NCBI GenBank assembly: GCA_934394515.1
Contig: CAKRRU010000120.1
Span: forward strand, 1 to 6,915
DNA: 6,915 bases
Direction: 5' to 3'
Origin: an uncultured Acetatifactor sp.
GTDB lineage: Bacteria > Bacillota > Clostridia > Lachnospirales > Lachnospiraceae
Of the stretch, positions 1-4,661 are shown piece after piece (the first letter of the stretch is position 1; every line of letters begins with the position of its first letter). The notes under the pieces are model-generated. The model was not told the DNA's origin. It did no database searches and worked only from the letters and a program-made list of their open reading frames with translations. The translations under genes and the position numbers were made by a program.

Positions 1-1112
1 TGTCGGATAACAAGGAATTCATGAACCTGCTGAAGAACGATCTGGATCTGTTCTCCGACAGCGTATACTGCTTTACGCCTACCGGTGAGGTCAAGAACCT
101 TCCTGCGGGATCCACCCCGATTGATTTCGCCTACAGTATTCATTCTGCAGTGGGTAACAAGATGGTAGGAGCCAGAGTCAACGGCAAGCTTGTCACTATT
201 GATTACAAGATCAATAACGGAGACCGGATCGAGATCATTACCTCCCAGAACTCCAAAGGTCCCAGCCGGGACTGGCTGAATGTGGTGAAGAGTACCCAGG
301 CCAAGAACAAGATCAATCAGTGGTTCAAGAATGAATTAAAGGAAGATAATATTTTAAAGGGCAAGGAACTGCTTTCCAATTATTGTAAAGCCAGAGGTGT
401 TAACCTTGCCAGCCTGCAGAAGCAGGAATATATGGATGCCATTATGAGGAAGTACGGATTCCGGGACTGGGATTCCGTATTGGCAGCCATGGGACACGGT
501 GCGCTGAAAGAGGGTCAGATCGTCAACAAGATGCAGGAGCTGTACGACCGTGATCATAAGAAAGAGATGACCAATGAGGAAGTCCTGGCAAGCATTGCGG
601 AGAACAATGCGGCGAATGCACAGGGCGGCGGGAATAAACCCGTCCTCATGAAGTCCAAGAGCGGTATTGTGGTAAAGGGTATCGCAGATCTGTCTGTACG
701 TTTTTCAAAGTGCTGTTCCCCTGTGCCGGGAGATGAGATCGTGGGCTATGTGACCCGTGGAAGAGGTATTTCCATCCATCGTACCGATTGTATCAACATC
801 ATTAATCTGCCGGAGTTGGAGCGGGCCAGATTGATCGATGCGGAATGGCAGCCGGAGGAAGCACATGCGGAGAAATATCTCGCAGAGATCAAAATCTTTG
901 CCAACAACCGTAATGGTCTGTTGGCGGATATTTCCAAGGCACTGACAGAGAAAAATATCGACATTATATCCATGAATACCAGAACCAACAGACAGGGACT
1001 GGCAACACTGCAGACGACCTTCGAGATCAGCAGCAGAGAGGAACTGAACCGTATCATTGATAAGATCAGGGGCATCGACAGCGTGATCGATATTGAGAGA
1101 ACCACGGGTTAA
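1..1112 (+). CDS. relA: RelA/SpoT-family (p)ppGpp synthetase/hydrolase, C-terminal half (5' end outside window)
   Basis: This is the regulatory half of a long RSH protein, the cytoplasmic, ribosome-associated enzyme that makes and degrades the stringent-response alarmone (p)ppGpp. The reading frame is open from base 3, and the ATG at 21 lies inside conserved sequence, so it is not the start. The HD hydrolase and synthetase domains lie upstream of the window. Counting from the Met at 21, a TGS domain covers about residues 15-75 (VYCFTPTGEV, then PAGSTPIDFAY). A helical region covers 82-175. A CC/zinc-finger-like domain covers about 226-260, with Cys231, Cys232, His253 and Cys257 (FSKCCSPVPGDEI and HRTDC). 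A C-terminal ACT domain covers about 287-361 (NRNGLLADISKAL). All regulatory domains look intact. In Firmicutes the single long RSH is usually bifunctional and named relA or rsh, but catalytic activity cannot be judged from this fragment. The frame stops at TAA 1110-1112. Confidence 0.96.
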   Translation, partial: SDNKEFMNLLKNDLDLFSDSVYCFTPTGEVKNLPAGSTPIDFAYSIHSAVGNKMVGARVNGKLVTIDYKINNGDRIEIITSQNSKGPSRDWLNVVKSTQAKNKINQWFKNELKEDNILKGKELLSNYCKARGVNLASLQKQEYMDAIMRKYGFRDWDSVLAAMGHGALKEGQIVNKMQELYDRDHKKEMTNEEVLASIAENNAANAQGGGNKPVLMKSKSGIVVKGIADLSVRFSKCCSPVPGDEIVGYVTRGRGISIHRTDCINIINLPELERARLIDAEWQPEEAHAEKYLAEIKIFANNRNGLLADISKALTEKNIDIISMNTRTNRQGLATLQTTFEISSREELNRIIDKIRGIDSVIDIERTTG

Positions 1113-1116
1113 TATG

Positions 1117-1210
1117 GCTTTGTGCCGCAGGCGTCACAAAGCAGCCCCTATTGCAGGATCAAATTTGAAATTTGATCCGCAATTCCTCCGACGGAAGGAA
1201 TCGCCTGCGG
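1117..1210 (+). repeat. Nested inverted repeats filling the relA-MBL spacer
   Basis: Almost the whole spacer is self-complementary. GCTTTGTG (1117-1124) pairs with CACAAAGC (1135-1142) around a 10-base loop. GGATCAAATTT (1156-1166) and AAATTTGATCC (1168-1178) form a perfect 11-bp palindrome about one central G, extended by TTGC (1151-1154) with GCAA (1179-1182) past a bulged A. ATTCCT (1182-1187) pairs with AGGAAT (1196-1201), overlapping the GCAA arm by one base. CCGCAGGCG (1125-1133), which is the loop of the first hairpin, is exactly complementary to CGCCTGCGG (1202-1210). That last pairing would make a long-range pseudoknot or an alternative to the first hairpin. It ends three bases before the GGAG ribosome-binding site of the next gene. 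No T-tract follows, so an intrinsic terminator is unlikely. It may be a dispersed palindromic repeat or an mRNA element controlling the MBL gene. The pairings are seen directly; the role is inferred. Confidence 0.7.
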
Positions 1211-1223
1211 AATGGAGATTATT

Positions 1224-1886
1224 ATGAGCAATATCCGTATCGGACATATGACACTGGGGATTTATCAGACCAACTGTTACTTTGTGTACAGAGAAGACAG
1301 TGATCAAGTGCTGGTATTCGATCCGGCAGACCACGGAGAGAAAATAGAGGAGACACTTAGGCAGCACGGACTGCATACGGCGGCAATCTTTCTGACCCAC
1401 GGTCATTTCGATCATATCAGTGGCTGTGAGGAATTGAAGGCGGCAGCGGATGCCTATGGCGGGGAGCATGGAGAGAACCCCGTGAAAATTTATGCCGGGG
1501 AGGCGGAGAAAAAGTTTCTTCTGGATACGAAAAACAATCTGTCGAAAGCGATGGGGAGTCCGATCACTGTGATCGCAGATGTGTATCTGAAGGACGGCGA
1601 GGAACTGGAGCTGGACGGCATCCGAATCAAAGTTCTGGCAACACCCGGACATACCGCAGGCGGTATCAGTTATTATTTCCCGGAGGGAGGCTTCCTGATC
1701 TGCGGAGATACCCTGTTCCAGGAATCTGTGGGAAGAACGGATTTCCCTACCGGAAGTATGAGTACGCTGGTGCATTCTGTGAAGGAGAAGCTGTTCACGC
1801 TGCCGGAAGAGACAATAGTCTATCCGGGACACGGTGACAGCACCACCATCGGACATGAGAAGAAGTATAATCCGTTCTGCGTATAA
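1224..1886 (+). CDS. MBL-fold metallo-hydrolase, glyoxalase-II-like (220 aa)
   Basis: This is a small cytoplasmic metallo-beta-lactamase-fold hydrolase with a dinuclear metal site. I chose ATG 1224 because GGAG at 1214-1217 sits six bases upstream. The in-frame ATG at 1212 would add four residues (MEII), but its nearest AGGA is 12 bases away and lies in a hairpin. Numbered from 1224, the signature THGHFDH gives His59, His61, Asp63 and His64. The later metal ligands are His143 in TPGHTAGG, Asp162 in CGDTLF, and His203 in YPGHGD. FQESVGRTDFPTG follows the Asp, as in YcbL/GloB-like short enzymes. At 220 residues it lacks the C-terminal substrate domain of classical glyoxalase II, so hydroxyacylglutathione hydrolase is only a family-level label and the true thioester or ester substrate is unknown. 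It follows relA by 111 bases in the same orientation. No promoter of its own was recognised, so readthrough from relA is plausible. Confidence 0.93.
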   Translation: MSNIRIGHMTLGIYQTNCYFVYREDSDQVLVFDPADHGEKIEETLRQHGLHTAAIFLTHGHFDHISGCEELKAAADAYGGEHGENPVKIYAGEAEKKFLLDTKNNLSKAMGSPITVIADVYLKDGEELELDGIRIKVLATPGHTAGGISYYFPEGGFLICGDTLFQESVGRTDFPTGSMSTLVHSVKEKLFTLPEETIVYPGHGDSTTIGHEKKYNPFCV

Positions 1887-1970
1887 CCTTCGGAGCCATG
1901 CCAATATCGTCAGATATTCGTTGAATGCTGGCAGGTTATTCCGGGAAGCTGCGTAGCAGCGGTTTTGTGA
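1887..1970 (+). terminator. Hairpin-rich tail after the MBL gene, weak terminator candidate
   Basis: Two small stem-loops follow the stop codon. AATATC (1903-1908) pairs with GATATT (1913-1918) around GTCA. GCTGC (1948-1952) pairs with GCAGC (1956-1960) around GTA, and is followed by GG and four Ts (1963-1966). TGCCA (1899-1903) and TGGCA (1929-1933) could also pair around the first hairpin. The second stem-loop has the shape of an intrinsic terminator, but its stem is only 5 bp and its T-run is short and displaced by two Gs, so termination is uncertain. The same stretch could be part of a dispersed repeat. Confidence 0.3.
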
Positions 1971-1993
1971 ATGGGGTTCTGAATAATTATAAT
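1965..1993 (+). promoter_or_regulatory. Predicted sigma-A-type promoter for hemZ
   Basis: TTGTGA (1965-1970, four of six bases matching the -35 consensus) is separated by exactly 17 bases from a perfect TATAAT (1988-1993). A second overlapping TATAAT lies at 1994-1999 but has no good -35 partner. The surroundings are very AT-rich. Transcription would start near 2000, giving a leader of about 93 bases before hemZ. This suggests hemZ is transcribed at least partly on its own rather than only from the relA side. Confidence 0.6.
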
Positions 1994-2010
1994 TATAATA
2001 TAGAAATCCA

Positions 2011-2057
2011 TCAGGCACAGACAAAGGTTTCTGTGCCTGAATTGTGCCTGCGTTTTT
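2011..2057 (+). promoter_or_regulatory. hemZ leader hairpin with two alternative 3' arms
   Basis: TCAGGCACAGA (2011-2021) and TCTGTGCCTGA (2030-2040) form a perfect 11-bp stem with an 8-base loop, about ten bases into the predicted hemZ transcript. The 3' arm is partly repeated: TGTGCCTG occurs at 2032-2039 and again at 2043-2050. The 5' arm CAGGCACA (2012-2019) could therefore pair with either copy. The second pairing is followed after CG by five Ts (2053-2057), which resembles a terminator. The first hairpin is shorter-range and more stable, so it should normally form. It may simply protect the 5' end, or it may act as a switch; no known riboswitch class was recognised. Confidence 0.5.
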
Positions 2058-2093
2058 GCGGATGCGGGTGAAAGGAAAGGTACAGGTAGTAAC

Positions 2094-3545
2094 GTGAAAG
2101 TAGTGAAATTATCCCATCCTAACTATGAATATGATGTACATTCTCTGGTGAAGGCTTTTTATGCCGAGGAGCAGGTCGCGGTCATCACTCCGGAGACAAA
2201 GCCGGAAAAGCTGGCGGAACTGGAACCGCAGGTCAGCCTGGAAATCGAACTGGATGATACCGGGGCAAAGATCCGTGTGGAAGAAGAGGATTTTCTGTGG
2301 GATGCGTCAGCCGAGACAATAGCAGATGGTTATAAGAATGGTTTGAAACGTTTTCTGTACCGTACTTTATGGAAGGTGACAGGACAGGAGCTTCCCTGGG
2401 GAAATCTCACGGGAATCCGTCCTACGAAGATTGCCTACGGCATGCTGGATGAGGGCAGAAGCGATGCGGAGATCCGGGATTTCATGGAGCAGAGCCACTA
2501 TGTCAGCGAGGAAAAGGCACTTTTGGGAATTGATATCGCAAAGAGAGAGCGGGATCTGTTGAAGGATATTCATTACGAAGGCGGCTACAGCCTGTACATC
2601 GGCATTCCGTTCTGCCCCACGACCTGTCTGTACTGTTCCTTTACTTCTTATCCTATTGCGGCGTTCCGTAAGCAGGTAGATGCATATGTGGACGCTGTCA
2701 TCAAAGAAATGGATTATGTAGCGGAGAATTTTAAGGATAAAGTGTTGGATACGGTCTATATCGGCGGCGGTACGCCTACCACACTGGAGCCGGAGCAGCT
2801 GGATCACCTGATCACGGCATTAAGGTCCAAGTTTGATTTTTCCACCGTGAAGGAATTCACCGTGGAGGCCGGACGTGCCGACAGTATCACCAGAGAGAAG
2901 CTGGAGGTACTGCACCGTCATCAGGTCAGCCGCATCTCCGTGAATCCCCAGACTATGAAGCAGGAGACCCTGGATATCATCGGCAGAAAAGCCAGCGTGG
3001 AACAGGTACTTACGGCATATAAACTGGCAAGAGAGGTTGGCTTCGACAATATCAATATGGATCTGATCCTGGGACTGCCGGGAGAACTGGAGGCGGACGT
3101 GCAACGCACCATCGACAAAGTGGTGAAGCTGGCACCGGACAGCCTGACGGTTCATTCACTGGCCATCAAACGGGCTTCCCGACTAAACCAGTGGATCCAG
3201 GAGAACGGCGTCTCCATGCTTCATAATACAGACGAGACTATGAAGATTGCGGCGGCAGGAGCTGAGAAGCTTGGAATGAAGCCTTATTACCTCTACCGGC
3301 AGAAGAACATGTCCGGCAACTTCGAGAACACAGGCTACGCCCGCCCCGGAAAATACGGACTGTATAACATTCTCATCATGGAGGAGAAACAGACCATTGT
3401 GGCATTGGGTGCCGGAAGCATCACCAAGAGAGTCTTCCCTGACGGACGGATCGAAAGATGCGATAATGTCAAGGATGTAGGGCTTTATATCGAGAAGATT
3501 GATGAGATGATTGAGCGGAAGCAGAAACTTTTTGCAGAAGAATAA
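2094..3545 (+). CDS. hemZ: HemZ-type radical SAM coproporphyrinogen dehydrogenase (483 aa)
   Basis: This is a cytoplasmic radical-SAM protein of the HemN/HemW/HemZ group. By family it carries out, or is related to enzymes that carry out, the oxygen-independent decarboxylation of coproporphyrinogen III to protoporphyrinogen IX in haem synthesis. The 4Fe-4S cluster motif CPTTCLYC supplies Cys174, Cys178 and Cys181 within IGIPFCPTTCLYCSF. GGGTP (224-228) is the SAM-binding glycine motif, and LPGE (328-331) and the VHSLAIKR stretch (353-360) are typical of the group. The N-terminal 165 or so residues before the barrel, and YYLYRQKNMSGNFENTGYA (398-416), mark it as HemZ rather than HemN or HemW. 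Length is normal for HemZ. The start is GTG 2094 with weak AGG 2084-2086; a stronger AAAGG (2076-2080) lies rather far away. True haem-pathway activity in a fermentative anaerobe is inferred from the family, since no other haem gene is in view. Confidence 0.93.
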   Translation: MKVVKLSHPNYEYDVHSLVKAFYAEEQVAVITPETKPEKLAELEPQVSLEIELDDTGAKIRVEEEDFLWDASAETIADGYKNGLKRFLYRTLWKVTGQELPWGNLTGIRPTKIAYGMLDEGRSDAEIRDFMEQSHYVSEEKALLGIDIAKRERDLLKDIHYEGGYSLYIGIPFCPTTCLYCSFTSYPIAAFRKQVDAYVDAVIKEMDYVAENFKDKVLDTVYIGGGTPTTLEPEQLDHLITALRSKFDFSTVKEFTVEAGRADSITREKLEVLHRHQVSRISVNPQTMKQETLDIIGRKASVEQVLTAYKLAREVGFDNINMDLILGLPGELEADVQRTIDKVVKLAPDSLTVHSLAIKRASRLNQWIQENGVSMLHNTDETMKIAAAGAEKLGMKPYYLYRQKNMSGNFENTGYARPGKYGLYNILIMEEKQTIVALGAGSITKRVFPDGRIERCDNVKDVGLYIEKIDEMIERKQKLFAEE

Positions 3546-3739
3546 AAGGGTTTTTCTTCCTGAAATAGTACATCAAAAAAATACCCAAATACCGGTATCT
3601 CTGTTGCGTCCTGGCGAAAGTGGCTATTCCATGCAGGGAAGAGAAACGGCATTGGATCCGGCCTTGTCTGTGAAAAAGAGGACAAAGAAGAAAAGGAAAC
3701 GCAGGATGTTTTCTCACTGTAGTTTTTTCCCGTTCCATA
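3546..3739. other. Spacer between hemZ and the GNAT gene, no gene seen
   Basis: No convincing coding sequence or RNA gene lies here. An open frame starting at 3511 inside hemZ crosses it, but its low-complexity basic product and lack of a ribosome-binding site argue against it. The stretch is A-rich in places (3575-3581, 3671-3702). It contains a 10-bp palindrome, ATACCGGTAT (3589-3598), that could be a protein-binding site or chance. No clear intrinsic terminator for hemZ was found: the only structure near its stop is a weak A/T-rich stem-loop at about 3537-3559. Confidence 0.4.
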
Positions 3740-3748
3740 TGTTATACT
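3740..3748 (+). promoter_or_regulatory. Predicted extended -10 promoter for the GNAT-calpain pair
   Basis: TGTTATACT (3740-3748) reads as an extended -10 element: TG, one base, then TATACT, five of six matching TATAAT. The -35 region 17 bases upstream (3720-3725, TAGTTT) is a poor match, which is tolerated when an extended -10 is present. Transcription would begin around 3755, giving a leader of about 45 bases before the ATG at 3801. This supports a transcription unit separate from hemZ. Confidence 0.45.
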
Positions 3749-3800
3749 TAAATTTAACACATCTGTGATGTGGCAGGTTACGGTAAAGGAGACGGAAGAT

Positions 3801-4661
3801 ATGAGGTGTGAGTTGCTGTCACCCGGAGAACTGGCGGACTGGGCTGCCTGCATTCCGCAAGAGTTGTTTGTGGAACTAATGAACGGAACAGAGGGAATAT
3901 ATGCGCTGGGCGTCTGGTTCCTGGGGGAAGCGCAGGGGGCGCTTGTATGGGAGGAAGACGGGCAGAGTGTTGCACTGGAGAGCATATATATCAGACCGCA
4001 GGCGAGGCGCCTTGGGCTTGGCACGGCATTGATACGGCGCTTTGTGTGGGAGACCCGGTCTGAGGAAAGAGAAATTTCCGTCTCTTATGTGGAAGAGGGG
4101 GAGCGATGTCTGTTGACACCTTTTCTGCGGGATAACGGTTTCTTCGTTGACACGGTTGCTTTCCCGGCAGGCACAGTCACGCTCCGGCAGTTGAACGAGG
4201 AACTGCTGCCACAGCTTAGGACGAACAGAAGCGGAGTCCGTCCGATCTGGCAGCTGTCCGTAAGGGAGCAGGGCGTATGTGAGAAATGGTTAAAGGAGCA
4301 GCTGGATCTGCCGATGCAGCCGTACCTTTCCGCAGAACCGGCGAGTTTCGCAGCAATAAGGGGCGGCGAGGTGCAGGGAGCGGTACTTCTGCGGAGACAG
4401 GAGAAAGGAATTGCGCTGGATTATTGCTGGATCATGCAGAGCAATCCCATAGTACTTGCAAAGCTGCTGGCTTGTGCCATAGAACATCTGGATGAATTAT
4501 ATGCGCCGGAGACGATGGTGCGGATGACACTTTCCACGACGCAGGCGCAGGCGTTGTTTGAACGGCTTTTTGGTCAGACAGAAGAGATGAGTTGTTTTTG
4601 CAGTGGAATTTATGGAAATGACAGAGAACAAGGGGGACAAGAATGGACGGAAAGGGTATGA
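3801..4661 (+). CDS. GNAT-family N-acetyltransferase, apparent tandem-GNAT (286 aa)
   Basis: This is a predicted cytoplasmic acetyl-CoA-dependent acyltransferase of unknown substrate. I chose ATG 3801 because AAGGAG (3786-3791) lies nine bases upstream. The frame is open further to GTG 3765 and ATG 3768, but those lack a ribosome-binding site and sit close to the predicted transcription start. The N-terminal half (about 1-125) has the GNAT core. Beta strands ALGVWFLGEAQGALVWEE lead into motif A, LESIYIRPQARRLGLGTALI (59-78), in which Arg69-x-x-Gly72-x-Gly74 is the acetyl-CoA pyrophosphate-binding loop. The C-terminal half (about 145-270) shows a similar strand-helix pattern (IRGGEVQGAVLLRR, then a helix LAKLLACAIEHL) but no clear pyrophosphate loop, which suggests a degenerate second GNAT repeat. 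Its end overlaps the next gene by 19 bases, so translational coupling is likely. There is no signal peptide or membrane segment. The family call is good; the function is unknown. Confidence 0.82.
   Translation: MRCELLSPGELADWAACIPQELFVELMNGTEGIYALGVWFLGEAQGALVWEEDGQSVALESIYIRPQARRLGLGTALIRRFVWETRSEEREISVSYVEEGERCLLTPFLRDNGFFVDTVAFPAGTVTLRQLNEELLPQLRTNRSGVRPIWQLSVREQGVCEKWLKEQLDLPMQPYLSAEPASFAAIRGGEVQGAVLLRRQEKGIALDYCWIMQSNPIVLAKLLACAIEHLDELYAPETMVRMTLSTTQAQALFERLFGQTEEMSCFCSGIYGNDREQGGQEWTERV

Noticed and set aside
21..23. ATG at 21 as the start of a short RelA-like protein
   Set aside because: The frame is open upstream to the window edge and the codons before it fit RSH sequence, so this is an internal Met.
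1134..2024. 296-codon open frame on the minus strand across the MBL gene
   Set aside because: It lies antisense to a clearly conserved gene and its product is Arg/Leu/His-rich with no recognisable domain. It is best explained as a shadow of the codon pattern.
3589..3598. Palindrome ATACCGGTAT as an operator
   Set aside because: A single 10-bp palindrome more than 140 bases upstream of the predicted promoter is weak evidence. It is noted only in the spacer description.
3511..3768. 85-codon + strand frame spanning the end of hemZ and the spacer
   Set aside because: It starts inside hemZ with no ribosome-binding site and encodes low-complexity, basic sequence.
3765..3800. GTG 3765 or ATG 3768 as the start of the GNAT gene
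   Set aside because: There is no ribosome-binding site, and they fall about ten bases after the predicted transcription start. ATG 3801 has a strong, well-placed AAGGAG.
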